DNA of 64,000 bases from Siminovitchia fordii DSM 16014 = CIP 108821 (GTDB lineage: Bacteria > Bacillota > Bacilli > Bacillales > Bacillaceae_C), in the NCBI RefSeq assembly GCF_000374565.1, contig NZ_KB894691.1, positions 128,391 to 192,390 of the forward strand. Reading direction: 5' to 3'. The notes beneath the pieces are model-generated. The model was not told the DNA's origin. It was given only the letters and a program-made list of their open reading frames with translations, and searched no databases. Each line of letters opens with the position of its first letter. The stretch's first letter is position 1. Positions 1 through 9,049 of this stretch are shown piece by piece. Position numbers and translations under genes: made by a program.

Positions 1-544
1 GCAAGCTTGCAATCTCCAAGTTTTCGGCACTTGCTCTCAATGCTTTGCCCGCTTTTGTTTTGGATAGCCAGAATGATAGCCCCACCATCAAAATAATAGC
101 GATAACAAAGATAACAATTTGCACATAATATACGGAAACTGACCCAATCTGAATACTCATTTCGGAAAGCGGCGTTCTAAACGGTTTATTTCCGGCTCCA
201 AATAAATGATGTGCAAGGTTTTCCAAAAATATGGATACACCAATTGTACTGATTAACGGCGCCAAGTGCGATACTCCCTTTTTTCCTCGCAGCGGTCGGA
301 GTGCCAAGCGCTCCATTAAATAACCTAACACCGCGGTCACGATGATAGCCGCGATAAAAGCGACATAAAGGGGCATACCCAGTACACTTGTAACTAATAC
401 TCCCATAAAGGCACCGAACATGAATATTTCTCCATGGCCCATGTTAATGATATTCAACACACCAAACACGAGAGTATAGCCGAGAGCAACGATCGCATAT
501 ATGCTTCCGAGAGTCAGACCGTTGATTATCTGTTCAAGTAACAA
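1..544 (-). CDS. livH: Branched-chain amino acid ABC transporter permease LivH (partial)
   Basis: Inner-membrane permease of a LivFGHMJ-type importer. The minus strand reads from a TTG start at 544 (MLLEQIINGLTLGSIYAIVA), preceded by a GGGAGGAAAA ribosome site, and runs off the window's left edge after about 181 residues of an expected ~290. The N-terminal signature NGLTLGSIYAIVALGYTLV, the glycine-rich MGHGEIFMFGAF stretch and the cytoplasmic ERLALRPLRG loop are typical of LivH. It lies directly downstream of the binding-protein gene in the same orientation, so the two form one operon whose livM, livG and livF should lie outside the window. An ATG-only search would miss this gene. Confidence 0.93.
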   Translation of the reverse strand, partial: MLLEQIINGLTLGSIYAIVALGYTLVFGVLNIINMGHGEIFMFGAFMGVLVTSVLGMPLYVAFIAAIIVTAVLGYLMERLALRPLRGKKGVSHLAPLISTIGVSIFLENLAHHLFGAGNKPFRTPLSEMSIQIGSVSVYYVQIVIFVIAIILMVGLSFWLSKTKAGKALRASAENLEIASL

Positions 545-590
545 ATTATTTTTCCTCCCGTTTTCAAATCTACTTTGATTTTCGGCATAC

Positions 591-616
591 AAGCCCCCGT
601 TCAGGAACGGAGGCTT
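591..616 (-). terminator. Intercistronic hairpin between binding protein and livH
   Basis: AAGCCCCCGTTC (591-602) and GAACGGAGGCTT (605-616) pair with one mismatch. The minus-strand 3' side lacks a T run, so this looks like an mRNA-protecting or attenuating stem after the binding-protein gene rather than a full terminator. It would keep binding protein in excess over permease. Confidence 0.6.
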
Positions 617-637
617 GATATCAAATCCGTGAATGTT

Positions 638-1795
638 TTACTTAAACTCTTTAAACTCTCCATCTTCAATGATCAATACCGTCGGCTCCATAACGATGTC
701 CCCATCTTCATCAAAGGACATTGTTCCAAGGACACCTTCAAAATCCTTGATTCCTGCCAAACCATCACGAATGGCATCCGGATCCTCTTCACCTGCTGCT
801 TTGATCGCTTCTGCCATTAAATAAAGTCCATCGTAGGCTTGCGCAGCAAATTGGTCAGGATCTTTTCCATAAGCTTCATTGTATTTTTTAACAAAGTTTT
901 GTACTTTTTCATTATCTTTGCCGGCAAACCATGGCGTAGCAACGATGAGGCCATTTGCCGCATCGCCTGCAATATTGATGATCTCCGGTGAGTTAAATCC
1001 ATTTCCTCCTACGAATGGTACATCAATACCCATTTTTCTTGCCTGGTCCAAAATCACGGCTCCTTCATTATAAAGAGCGGAGGCCAGAACTAAATCAGGC
1101 TTAAGGTTTTTAATTTTAGTCAATTGCGCTTTATAATCGGACTGTCCAATTTGGAAAGTTTCAGTTGTTACAACTTCAAGCCCCATGTCTTCCACTGTTT
1201 TCTTCATGGTGTCATAACCGGATTTCGTAAATACATCATCATTTCCATAAATAAGAGCAACTTTTTTCGCACCATATTCATCAACAGCTTTTTTGACAGA
1301 AGCCGGAATTGCGACAGCCTCAGGAATAGAGTCGCGGAATACATATTCCCCGATTTGCGGAATGCCATCTGCAGTTGTAGATGTCCCCAAGATCGGAATA
1401 CCGTTCAAATCAGCTTCCGGTCCTACAACATTCATCTCTGTACTTAACGTCGGCCCAATAATAGCTGAGACGTTTTCATTGTTCATCAATTTCTGTGCTG
1501 CAGACAACGCTTGATCTTGGGCTCCCGCAGAGTCCTCTATCAAAAGGTCGATTTTTACTTCTCCCTTTTCTGTAAGTTCTTCGTTAGCCAGCTTGAGCCC
1601 ATTTGTGATAGCCTCTCCATAACTTGCTCCGGAACCGGTTAACCATGAAATGACCCCGACTTTGGCCTCTATCGTCTCTCCGTTTCCTTTGTCATTATTT
1701 TCTGACTCATTGCTCGCAGAGTTTCCTCCCCCACATGCCGCAAGCAAGAAGGTGCCAAAAAGTGCGACAAGTAAGAATGTTCTTTTTAAAGACAT
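638..1795 (-). CDS. livJ: Branched-chain amino acid ABC transporter substrate-binding lipoprotein
   Basis: Extracytoplasmic receptor of the Leu/Ile/Val transporter family (periplasmic binding protein type 1 fold). The 385-residue protein starts with a lipoprotein signal peptide with lipobox LLAAC (Cys21) followed by a Gly/Ser/Asn-rich linker. The body carries family marks such as 'GPTLSTEMN' and 'VALIYGNDDVFTKSGY'. An AAGAAAGATGT-type Shine-Dalgarno region precedes ATG 1795. It is first in the liv operon, followed by a stem-loop and livH. The exact ligand (leucine, isoleucine, valine, or an amide/urea relative) cannot be told from sequence. Confidence 0.93.
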   Translation of the reverse strand: MSLKRTFLLVALFGTFLLAACGGGNSASNESENNDKGNGETIEAKVGVISWLTGSGASYGEAITNGLKLANEELTEKGEVKIDLLIEDSAGAQDQALSAAQKLMNNENVSAIIGPTLSTEMNVVGPEADLNGIPILGTSTTADGIPQIGEYVFRDSIPEAVAIPASVKKAVDEYGAKKVALIYGNDDVFTKSGYDTMKKTVEDMGLEVVTTETFQIGQSDYKAQLTKIKNLKPDLVLASALYNEGAVILDQARKMGIDVPFVGGNGFNSPEIINIAGDAANGLIVATPWFAGKDNEKVQNFVKKYNEAYGKDPDQFAAQAYDGLYLMAEAIKAAGEEDPDAIRDGLAGIKDFEGVLGTMSFDEDGDIVMEPTVLIIEDGEFKEFK

Positions 1796-2059
1796 CTTTC
1801 TTCCCCCTAATTTAATAAAATCTTACATTTATTAATAATACACAATATTATCTGTAAATAATAGAGCCATTTACAAAAATGCCAAACATTTGTGACTTAT
1901 TGTTTAATATTGTCGAAAGGTTGATTTTATACTGTTTTTCACTGCAGGACTTAAAAAATATTATATATAGGCGTCATATGCGAAAGCCTAACTTCTTGCC
2001 TAATTGGTAGGAACACGAGAGAATAGAGTTTGATAACATTATTGAGGTGTTTATTTTTA

Positions 2060-3205
2060 ATGCGCATTTTTGTTTATATCATTATCTTCTTTTCCTTTTT
2101 TGATCTATTTTCCCAATTGCCCATCATGACACCGCTAGCAGGTTCACTTGGGGCCACACCATTTGTGACCGGCCTCGTTGTCGGGATGTTTTCATTCTCA
2201 AATATGATCGGCAATATAGTCTCAGGTTTTTTGACAGATAAAAAAGGGCCTTTCCTCATACTGCTTGCAGGCTTGCTTTTGACCAGTGCTTCCCTGTTTT
2301 TGTATCAACTTGCTTTTGACCCTCTGTTATTGTTGTTTGTCCGTTTTATTCATGGATTGCATGCCGGACTAATTGTACCGGCCGCATTCACTTTCATGGC
2401 AAACACAGCTGTCAAGAGTGAAAAAGGCAAAGGCGTCGCCCTTTCCGGGGCATTCATAGGGCTCGCCGCTATCTTGGGGCCTGCCTTCAGTGGCATCTTG
2501 GCCAGCAGAACAACTGAAGTAACAGTCTTGCAGGTTACCGGCATTGCGATACTCGTACTGGGAATACTCGCTTTTTTTATCCTGAGGAAAAAAAACCTTG
2601 CCTCCAGTCCCGCATTCCAGAAAACAAAGAGCCCGGTTCACCAGTTATCCTTGAGAGGTCCAATTCTTAAAGCATTCGTAGGAGCTTTTTTCCTTATGTT
2701 TTCTCAGGGAGTGCTTGCTTATATGCTCCCTTTGAAAGTGGAAGCTCTTGGAAATGATGCACAGACAAGCGGAATGCTGTTAAGTACGTTCGGGGTCGTC
2801 GCGGTTTTAATTTTTATCCTTCCGACCAACCGGCTTTTTGATCACTTAAAACCAATTAACACCCTAGCATTCGGTATGTTGACGATGGCAATCAGCATGA
2901 TTTGTATCAGCTTTTTTGAAAGCCTGTCCCTTCTGTTTGTATTCATGGCACTGTACGGTATAGGATTTGCCTTCCTTTTCCCTTCCATCAACTCACTGCT
3001 CATTGAATCAACAACAGACAAAAATCGGGGGAAAGCTTACGGTTATTTCTATGCCTTTTTTTCCATCGGGGTCGTGGCCGGTTCTGGCCTCACAGGCTTA
3101 TTGGAGCTCTCTGCAAACGGAGGCTTTTTATTCACGGGGATCTTACTCTGTATTGCAACGGCCTTTATCAAATTGATTAAAAATGCGATTCCTGTCGGAG
3201 CATAG
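2060..3205 (+). CDS. MFS drug/metabolite exporter (DHA1-like)
   Basis: Twelve hydrophobic segments in about 381 residues mark a major facilitator superfamily proton antiporter. The loop 2-3 motif is represented by 'GFLTDKKGPFLILLAG', and the TM4 region by 'RFIHGLHAGLIVPAAF'. An upstream in-frame start at 2030 is possible, but GAGGTG (2044-2049) sits 10 bases before ATG 2060, so that start is preferred. The gene is monocistronic and convergent with nothing nearby; a spore-protein gene follows. Substrate unknown; closest in style to multidrug or arabinose-type exporters. Confidence 0.88.
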   Translation: MRIFVYIIIFFSFFDLFSQLPIMTPLAGSLGATPFVTGLVVGMFSFSNMIGNIVSGFLTDKKGPFLILLAGLLLTSASLFLYQLAFDPLLLLFVRFIHGLHAGLIVPAAFTFMANTAVKSEKGKGVALSGAFIGLAAILGPAFSGILASRTTEVTVLQVTGIAILVLGILAFFILRKKNLASSPAFQKTKSPVHQLSLRGPILKAFVGAFFLMFSQGVLAYMLPLKVEALGNDAQTSGMLLSTFGVVAVLIFILPTNRLFDHLKPINTLAFGMLTMAISMICISFFESLSLLFVFMALYGIGFAFLFPSINSLLIESTTDKNRGKAYGYFYAFFSIGVVAGSGLTGLLELSANGGFLFTGILLCIATAFIKLIKNAIPVGA

Positions 3206-3249
3206 CTGCTGTCATTAGGGGAACACTATCTCGTAAGGAGGTTTTCCTA

Positions 3250-3519
3250 ATGGCCAGAAACAATAAAATCTTGGTACCCGAAGCCAGAGCAGAATTGGAT
3301 CAGCTAAAGGCCCGGGTAATGAAGGAAAAAGGATACCGGGTGAACCCTGAAAAACCGGATCATGTAAAATACGAAGTTGCTGAGGAGCAAGGCATCCCGT
3401 TAAAAGAAGGGTACAATGGCCAATTGACATCCGAGCAGGCCGGCAAAATCGGAGGGCCAATCGGGGGCAACATGGTCAAAGAGATGATTAAAATGGCTCA
3501 AGAACAGATGAAGAAATAA
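3250..3519 (+). CDS. Alpha/beta-type small acid-soluble spore protein (SASP)
   Basis: DNA-saturating protein of the dormant spore core. The 89-residue basic protein contains the conserved 'EARAELDQLK' segment, 'KYEVAEEQGIPL' (the region where GPR protease cleaves in this family) and the C-terminal 'GGPIGGNMVKEMIKMAQEQM' helix. It is slightly longer than usual (60-75 residues) because about 20 residues are inserted between the two helices. A strong AAGGAGG (3236-3242) lies 7 bases before ATG. A hairpin follows at once, so it is probably a single-gene forespore transcript. Confidence 0.9.
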   Translation: MARNNKILVPEARAELDQLKARVMKEKGYRVNPEKPDHVKYEVAEEQGIPLKEGYNGQLTSEQAGKIGGPIGGNMVKEMIKMAQEQMKK

Positions 3520-3522
3520 AGA

Positions 3523-3553
3523 TAATCCGCTGTCCGAAAGGATCAGCGGATTA
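3523..3553 (+). terminator. Hairpin after the SASP gene
   Basis: TAATCCGCTG (3523-3532) pairs perfectly with CAGCGGATTA (3544-3553), two bases after the stop codon region. No clear T run follows. Confidence 0.6.
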
Positions 3554-3567
3554 ATGTATAAGTACAC

Positions 3568-4374
3568 TTATTCATATAATTTTGAGCTAGACATTCTTTT
3601 ATTTAATATAAACAAGTATGTAATAAGAATTAAATTAACAAGTAAAACGACAATACTGCCTTCAATTTTGTAGATGCCTCCTGATATTAATGGATTTCCT
3701 TGAAACGTGCTGTTTAAAAGATTTGGATAATCACTTGCCAAAGAAACACTACCAAGAATAATCGCTCCAATTGTATTCCAAATGAAATGAGCAATGATTG
3801 ATGCTACTATAGTACCTGTGTATTCTAATAGCAATGTTACAACTATACTCATTGAAACAACATTAAACACTGGGATAATACCTGCTTCAAATGCGCCACC
3901 GTGCATCGCTGTAAATAAAATAGTAGTCAAAATGGTTGCCACAATTACATTATACTTTTGCTTCCATAATTGATATAGATAACCTCTCAGCAACAATTCT
4001 TGCATTGCAACATTTAATAGTGATGCCAAAATCCAAATCCATATATAATCAATATTGTTTTGACCTTGTATAGTCATTGTTTTTGTAAGAAATAGGACAG
4101 ATACCACGCTTCCCAACCATAAGACACCTATTACAACACCTTTTAGGGTATTTATTAAAAATCTTGAAGTTATGGGGATCTTAATATTACCCTTTTCTAT
4201 TACTGAAACAAAAATAACGGACAATAAAACTACTAAAGCAAGTGGTTTAAATTCCCACCATAATCGCATATATGCCTGGTTATTTGTTTGTATATCAGGA
4301 ATAATAGAAATCAAAATTGCCCATCCAATAAAAAAGATAACTGTTTTTAAAATTGAACCTATCAACTTTCTCAT
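3568..4374 (-). CDS. CPBP-family (CAAX/Abi) intramembrane protein with altered first motif
   Basis: Integral membrane protein of 268 residues with about seven hydrophobic segments. CPBP glutamic-type intramembrane proteases carry EExxxR, FxxxH and HxxxN motifs. Here they read QELLLR, FTAMH and HFIWN, so the first catalytic glutamate is Gln while the rest is kept. Start ATG 4374 has GGAGG nine bases upstream. The gene is AT-richer than glmM beside it and sits where B. subtilis has glmS, which suggests it is an acquired gene. It could act in bacteriocin self-immunity, as several Bacillales CPBP proteins do, but nothing nearby shows a bacteriocin. Confidence 0.82.
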   Translation of the reverse strand: MRKLIGSILKTVIFFIGWAILISIIPDIQTNNQAYMRLWWEFKPLALVVLLSVIFVSVIEKGNIKIPITSRFLINTLKGVVIGVLWLGSVVSVLFLTKTMTIQGQNNIDYIWIWILASLLNVAMQELLLRGYLYQLWKQKYNVIVATILTTILFTAMHGGAFEAGIIPVFNVVSMSIVVTLLLEYTGTIVASIIAHFIWNTIGAIILGSVSLASDYPNLLNSTFQGNPLISGGIYKIEGSIVVLLVNLILITYLFILNKRMSSSKLYE

Positions 4375-4545
4375 TACTAATGCCTCCGTAATGGCGAGGT
4401 GTTTTATTGAATTGTATATTTAACAAGATGGCCCGACTATGAAAGATCGAAGGGATGAATTTTCAAAAAGTATTTCCCGTACAGCTTCATTTTTAATCTA
4501 TACCTTTCTTTTTGTTACATCTTTTCGAAAAGAACAATATCTTAC

Positions 4546-4590
4546 AAAAAATGCATGGGGGCTTTATTCTACGCTGCCCATGCATTTTTT
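4546..4590 (-). terminator. Bidirectional terminator downstream of glmM
   Basis: AAAAATGCATGGG and GCCCATGCATTTTTT form a long stem with A-run and T-run on either side. It closes the cdaA-cdaR-glmM transcript on the minus strand. Confidence 0.85.
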
Positions 4591-4598
4591 CAAGTTTA

Positions 4599-5948
4599 TT
4601 ATTCGTCCAATCCCATTTCCCTTTTTACAACATCAGCAATTCGCTGTACATATTGTTCACAAGCTTCCTCTGTCGGAGCCTCTGCCATCACTCGGACAAG
4701 CGGTTCTGTTCCGGAAGGCCGGACAAGGATTCTGCCATTTCCGTTCATTTCCGCTTCCACTTCCTCTATGACAGCTTTCACTATTTCATTATCTGTCACG
4801 TGATGTTTGTCCTTTACCTTGACATTCACAAGTTTCTGCGGGTATGTCTTCATTTCTTTTGCTAATTCTGAGAGAGGCTTACCCGTCAATCTCATAATAT
4901 TTACAAGTTGAAGTCCCGTTAAAAGACCGTCCCCTGTCGTGTTATAGTCTAGGAAAATAATATGTCCGGACTGCTCTCCGCCCAAATTATAATCATTTTT
5001 CTTCATCTCTTCCACGACATAGCGATCGCCTACAGCTGTCGGTACGCTGTGCATGCCGTTTGCTTCCAAGGCCTTATAGAAGCCTAGATTACTCATGACA
5101 GTGGAGACGACGGTATCCTGTTTCAGGCGGCCTTCTTCTTTCATATGTTTTGCACATATGTACATGATTTGATCTCCATCAACAATATCTCCGTTTTCAT
5201 CAACCGCGATAAGACGGTCGCCGTCACCATCGAATGCCAAGCCTATATCAGCTTGCTTTTCTTTTACGAAAGCTGCCAAGCTTTCCGGATGAGTAGACCC
5301 CACCCCATCATTAATATTTAATCCGTTTGGCGACGCACCCATTGTGGATGTATCGGCATCAAGGTCTGCAAACAAGTGAGTTGCAAGAGCGGATGTTGCA
5401 CCATTCGCGCAATCAAGAGCCACGTGAATATCGGTAAATTCCTCATCCACTGTTTGTTTAAGGAATTGTAAATATTTCTGACCGCCTTCAAAATAGTCAT
5501 TCACGATTCCAAGATTCGCTCCTGTAGGGCGAGGAAGGTTATCTTCATCCAAATCGAGGAGCTCTTCAATTTTGGCCTCCTCTTCATCTGAAAGCTTAAA
5601 ACCGTCCGGGCCGAAAAATTTAATGCCGTTATCAGGAACCGGATTATGGGATGCTGAGATCATTACCCCAGCCTGAGCTCCGAGAGCTTTTGTCAAATAT
5701 GCCACTCCCGGAGTTGAAATAACGCCGAGACGCATGACTTCCGCTCCGATGGAAAGAAGCCCCGCCACAAGCGCACCTTCCAACATATGTCCGGAAACCC
5801 TGGTATCCCGTCCAATCAGAACTTTGGGATGTTCCGTGCTATTTGTTAAAACATAACCTCCGAAACGGCCCAATTTGAACGCCAGCTCCGGAGTAAGCTC
5901 CGCGTTGGCCACTCCCCTTACTCCGTCTGTTCCAAAATATTTACCCAT
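4599..5948 (-). CDS. glmM: Phosphoglucosamine mutase GlmM
   Basis: Converts glucosamine-6-phosphate to glucosamine-1-phosphate for UDP-GlcNAc and peptidoglycan synthesis in the cytosol. The full-length 449-residue protein begins [12 protein letters not shown]. It has the phosphoserine loop ISASHNP (Ser100), the metal loop FDGDGDRL near residue 240, and the phosphate-binding [11 protein letters not shown] near the C-terminus. It is the last gene of a cdaA-cdaR-glmM unit, the arrangement that in Firmicutes lets GlmM bind and restrain CdaA. In B. subtilis glmS follows; here glmS is absent and a terminator plus a CPBP gene follow. Confidence 0.98.
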   Translation of the reverse strand: MGKYFGTDGVRGVANAELTPELAFKLGRFGGYVLTNSTEHPKVLIGRDTRVSGHMLEGALVAGLLSIGAEVMRLGVISTPGVAYLTKALGAQAGVMISASHNPVPDNGIKFFGPDGFKLSDEEEAKIEELLDLDEDNLPRPTGANLGIVNDYFEGGQKYLQFLKQTVDEEFTDIHVALDCANGATSALATHLFADLDADTSTMGASPNGLNINDGVGSTHPESLAAFVKEKQADIGLAFDGDGDRLIAVDENGDIVDGDQIMYICAKHMKEEGRLKQDTVVSTVMSNLGFYKALEANGMHSVPTAVGDRYVVEEMKKNDYNLGGEQSGHIIFLDYNTTGDGLLTGLQLVNIMRLTGKPLSELAKEMKTYPQKLVNVKVKDKHHVTDNEIVKAVIEEVEAEMNGNGRILVRPSGTEPLVRVMAEAPTEEACEQYVQRIADVVKREMGLDE

Positions 5949-6039
5949 ATCGATTGTATCGCTCCTTCTTTCACCTATGTTTAAACAGTCATCTAACAGA
6001 AATTAAGCATAAATATTGGTATAACCTTTTCTGCCATGT

Positions 6040-7287
6040 TTAAACAGTTTCTTTTTCCTTAAGCCGTACCCTTGCCTTGTCTGTTGAAAGTTCCCACTTG
6101 ATGTCTTTCGGCCCTTTCACTTCCAGGTTCACTTCATGATCACCCGCCTGCAGCCCTTCCATGTCCATAAACACTTCAAACGCGCTCTCTTGAGCCTTTT
6201 TCAACTGGGCCTTGCTGCCTTCGACCTTAATGGATACTGCTCCATCCTCAGGTGACAAAAACTCAACATCCAAGCCTTCCGCTAAGCCCTTGCTTTCGAT
6301 TGGTACTTCACTCAAATTTGTTTCCTCACTCTTTTTAGCCTTGTCCGTCACGATTTTCACCTTGACTATTTCAGGAGTAATTTTATTAATCCCATCCGGC
6401 CTCTTAATCGGTACGTCCAATTCTTCATCCTTGCTCACTTTGCTGACGTCCACTTCCACTTCAATTTCATTGACCGATTTTAAGTTATCTGTCCAGCCAA
6501 AAATCATGACTTCATCAATATCGCTTTCCATTCGCTTGATGACAGTCCCTTCAGGAGGTGATCCGACCTGCTTGATCTTAAGCGGAACCGTCTTTCTCGG
6601 ATTATTTACCGGGACGGTTACTGTTACATACTCAGGTTCGACCATGACATCAAGCTTGTTTAATTCACGATCCAGAACAGTCACTTTCGTATCCCGTTTA
6701 ATAGTTTCTTCAATCAACCCTTTTGCATCGATCGATGCTTTAACATAGGAAATTTTTTCAAGCGTTTCTTTTCCGCCGGTAATCTGGACTCTATTCGGTT
6801 CAACGATTGGCTGCTCCGCCTCAAATCCTTCAGCAAGTATATTATTATTGAATTCCGGTTCCACTGGAAATTCCTGTGTCACCTTCTCCTGAATGGAAAC
6901 TTCCACGTAAACAGGCTCTACTTTCACCTTCAGTTTCTCTGAAAAATCTTTATATAAAATCGGAACACGATGGTTTCCAATGCTTAGATCAGATAAATCA
7001 ACATAGACGGTAAAATCTCTTTGACGCTTTGTCGCTTCCACAAACCTTCTTTGTCCTTCGATCGTCACATTTATCGTATCCGGCACTCCGGTCACTACAA
7101 GGTTTTCGGAATCATAATATTTCTCCAGCGGAACATCAGTGATAGTTTCCACTTCACTGTTCTCCATTCCGTTTGGCCTGGATGCTTCGTTTTTATTCCC
7201 TAAGTCCTGAACTGACAGAAACAGAAGAAGTGCAAGCGCCATGGCCACAATTCTTACAAACCAGGGGTTATCCATGAATTTATCCAT
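6040..7287 (-). CDS. cdaR: CdaA regulatory protein CdaR (YbbR domains)
   Basis: Membrane-anchored extracytoplasmic regulator of the diadenylate cyclase CdaA. One N-terminal membrane segment (about residues 10-27 of the MDKFMDNPWFVRI start) is followed by four YbbR-type beta repeats, typified by 'VPVNNPRKTVPLKIKQVGSP'. A longer frame reaches 7350, but AAAGGGGAAG lies just before ATG 7287, so that start is chosen. It overlaps the end of cdaA by 8 bases, which points to translational coupling. About 415 residues, against about 480 in B. subtilis; the shorter C-terminus may be natural variation. Confidence 0.95.
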   Translation of the reverse strand: MDKFMDNPWFVRIVAMALALLLFLSVQDLGNKNEASRPNGMENSEVETITDVPLEKYYDSENLVVTGVPDTINVTIEGQRRFVEATKRQRDFTVYVDLSDLSIGNHRVPILYKDFSEKLKVKVEPVYVEVSIQEKVTQEFPVEPEFNNNILAEGFEAEQPIVEPNRVQITGGKETLEKISYVKASIDAKGLIEETIKRDTKVTVLDRELNKLDVMVEPEYVTVTVPVNNPRKTVPLKIKQVGSPPEGTVIKRMESDIDEVMIFGWTDNLKSVNEIEVEVDVSKVSKDEELDVPIKRPDGINKITPEIVKVKIVTDKAKKSEETNLSEVPIESKGLAEGLDVEFLSPEDGAVSIKVEGSKAQLKKAQESAFEVFMDMEGLQAGDHEVNLEVKGPKDIKWELSTDKARVRLKEKETV

Positions 7288-8095
7288 TTTGTTTCTTCCC
7301 CTTTCGTTTCCAAAGTGTTGAGGAAGTCTGTTTGGCCAATTCTTTTTCAAGAAATTCCTGGAATTCTTCAGAAGTTAGATCTCTAAAAAGTTCACCGTTC
7401 TGTGTCACGGATACATGTCCTGTTTCTTCGGAAACGACAATTGTCAAAGCATCCGTCACTTCACTGACTCCCACCGCTGCCCGGTGCCTCGTACCAAGCT
7501 CCTTAGAAATGAATGGGCTCTCAGATAGAGGAAGATAGCAAGCCGCGGCGGCAATTTGATCTTTTTGTATAATGACGGCCCCATCATGCAATGGCGTGTT
7601 AGGGATAAAGATATTGATCAGCAGCTGCGAAGTCAACTTGGATTGGAGCGGAATCCCGGTCTCTATGTAATCGCCCATGCCCGTATCACGCTCAATTGAA
7701 ATCAAAGCACCGATTCTCCGCTTCGCCATATAACTGATGGCGTCTGTGATCGCGGTCACCCTTTGTTTCAATTCCTCTTCTTCCTGGATGCCGCCTCTTG
7801 TAAAAATACTTCCGCGTCCAAGTTGTTCAAGGGCTCGCCTCAGTTCTGGCTGGAATATGATAATGATGCCAAGGAACCCCCAAGTAATGGCATTTTCCAG
7901 AATCCAGCTCAGCGTATACAAATTAAGGTATTCACTGACAAACCTGGCGATGATGATGACAAAAATACCCTTTAAAAGCTGTACCGCTTTTGTACCGCGT
8001 ATAATCATAAGCAGCTTATATATAACGTACCAAACGAGGAAAATATCCACTATGCGGGACAAGTAGTCCATAATAGAAAGGTCGGCAAACGACAT
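7280..8095 (-). CDS. cdaA: Diadenylate cyclase CdaA (DacA)
   Basis: Makes cyclic di-AMP from two ATP, controlling potassium and osmolyte balance and wall homeostasis. The 271-residue protein has three N-terminal membrane helices (residues 12-80) and a DAC domain with the active motifs DGA (171-173) and RHR (203-205). GGAGGAAAG precedes ATG 8095. The cdaA-cdaR-glmM order is diagnostic. A TATAAT-like -10 (near 8165-8170 on the minus strand) lies upstream, after the rsiW terminator, so the unit probably has its own vegetative promoter. Confidence 0.98.
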   Translation of the reverse strand: MSFADLSIMDYLSRIVDIFLVWYVIYKLLMIIRGTKAVQLLKGIFVIIIARFVSEYLNLYTLSWILENAITWGFLGIIIIFQPELRRALEQLGRGSIFTRGGIQEEEELKQRVTAITDAISYMAKRRIGALISIERDTGMGDYIETGIPLQSKLTSQLLINIFIPNTPLHDGAVIIQKDQIAAAACYLPLSESPFISKELGTRHRAAVGVSEVTDALTIVVSEETGHVSVTQNGELFRDLTSEEFQEFLEKELAKQTSSTLWKRKGKKQNG

Positions 8096-8224
8096 AATCT
8101 TTCCTCCATCTAATTTTTAAGCGCTGACATCAAATGTTGTAGACAAACCAATTTTTAACTAACTTATTATAACATAAAAATATTCCGGAGGCATTTGCCG
8201 ACAATAACCCAATAAAGTTTTATT

Positions 8225-8380
8225 TTGGAAAAGCCAAGGAAATTTCATAAAAGCTCGAGCGCCTTGTGCTGCGCGGTAAACAATACATATTTTGTTTAGT
8301 CAGCTCTTCAGCCGCTACAGAAAAGCGGAGGGCCAAGGCGTTGAAACAGGCCGTCTCTTTTTACTAAAAATGTTCTTTTC
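8225..8380. repeat. Decayed copy of the intergenic palindromic repeat family
   Basis: The gap between cdaA and rsiW contains fragments such as 'GAGCGCCTTGTGCTGCGCG' and 'GAAAAGCGGAGGGCC' that match the unit vocabulary of the larger repeat block at 11.0-11.5 kb. No coding potential is seen. Confidence 0.45.
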
Positions 8381-8385
8381 CTTAC

Positions 8386-8408
8386 AAAAAAAGACTGCGT
8401 GTGCAGTC
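8386..8408 (-). terminator. Terminator after rsiW
   Basis: On the minus strand GACTGC-ACAC-GCAGTC (8408-8393) is followed by seven T (8392-8386): a compact intrinsic terminator separating sigW-rsiW from cdaA-cdaR-glmM. Confidence 0.88.
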
Positions 8409-8417
8409 ATGTTACAT

Positions 8418-9032
8418 TCATTTAAATAATTGACCTATTTTTTTCCCTCCCTCTTTCATTTTATACCAAATCCATTCAAACATTTCGTCTATTTCATCTA
8501 TATTACCAGTCACGTTCCCTGCAGAAGCCATGTATTTATCCCCATTGATGATGGTGACATTCCCATCTACCTGGCCTTCTATCCTGATATTCCCATTTTT
8601 CACAACTAGGTCCCCGTCGACCACTTCACCTTCAGGAACAATCACTGTATCATTTTCCACAATTATGTTAGGTTTTTTTGTAAATGCAAACTTTTGGTCA
8701 TCATTCCATCCGCTGACAAGACTTCCTGCCATTAATACAAAGAATACTGACACGGCGATCAGCATAGGATGATGCCTAAACCAGCGTCTAACTCCCACTA
8801 TATTTTTTTCTTTCGGGAGGCGGGCCATGACCTGATTTGTAAAGTGAGCCGGAGCTGCAATTCGAGAGACACTTTTCACCAATGCTTCTGTTCGCTTCAA
8901 TTCCTGAAAATGTGATTGACAGTCCTGGCACTTTTGTAAGTGTTCTTTCAATACACGTTCTTTATCTTGTGTCAGATCCCCGTCCATGTATTCCTGCATA
9001 TAGAGAACGATCTCTTCTGAACAAGCCTTCAA
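8418..9032 (-). CDS. rsiW: Anti-sigma-W factor RsiW
   Basis: Membrane zinc-containing anti-sigma factor that holds sigma-W until PrsW/RasP proteolysis. The N-terminal ZAS domain has HxxxCxxC (H31, C35, C38 counted from the TTG start). One membrane helix follows (MLIAVSVFFVLMAGSLVSGW), then an outer domain of short beta repeats ('VDGDLVVKNGNIRIEGQVDGN'-like). Two starts are possible: GTG 9053 overlapping the sigW stop, or TTG 9032 with AGGTGAGAAGG directly upstream. The second aligns with B. subtilis RsiW and is preferred. Confidence 0.93.
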   Translation of the reverse strand: MKACSEEIVLYMQEYMDGDLTQDKERVLKEHLQKCQDCQSHFQELKRTEALVKSVSRIAAPAHFTNQVMARLPKEKNIVGVRRWFRHHPMLIAVSVFFVLMAGSLVSGWNDDQKFAFTKKPNIIVENDTVIVPEGEVVDGDLVVKNGNIRIEGQVDGNVTIINGDKYMASAGNVTGNIDEIDEMFEWIWYKMKEGGKKIGQLFK

Positions 9033-9049
9033 TTTCCTTCTCACCTTTC

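Noticed and set aside
3200..3230. Possible sigma-G promoter (GCATA ... CACTATC) before the SASP gene
   Set aside because: Spacer of 19 bases and poor -10; the start would fall on the ribosome site. The real forespore promoter is probably farther upstream.
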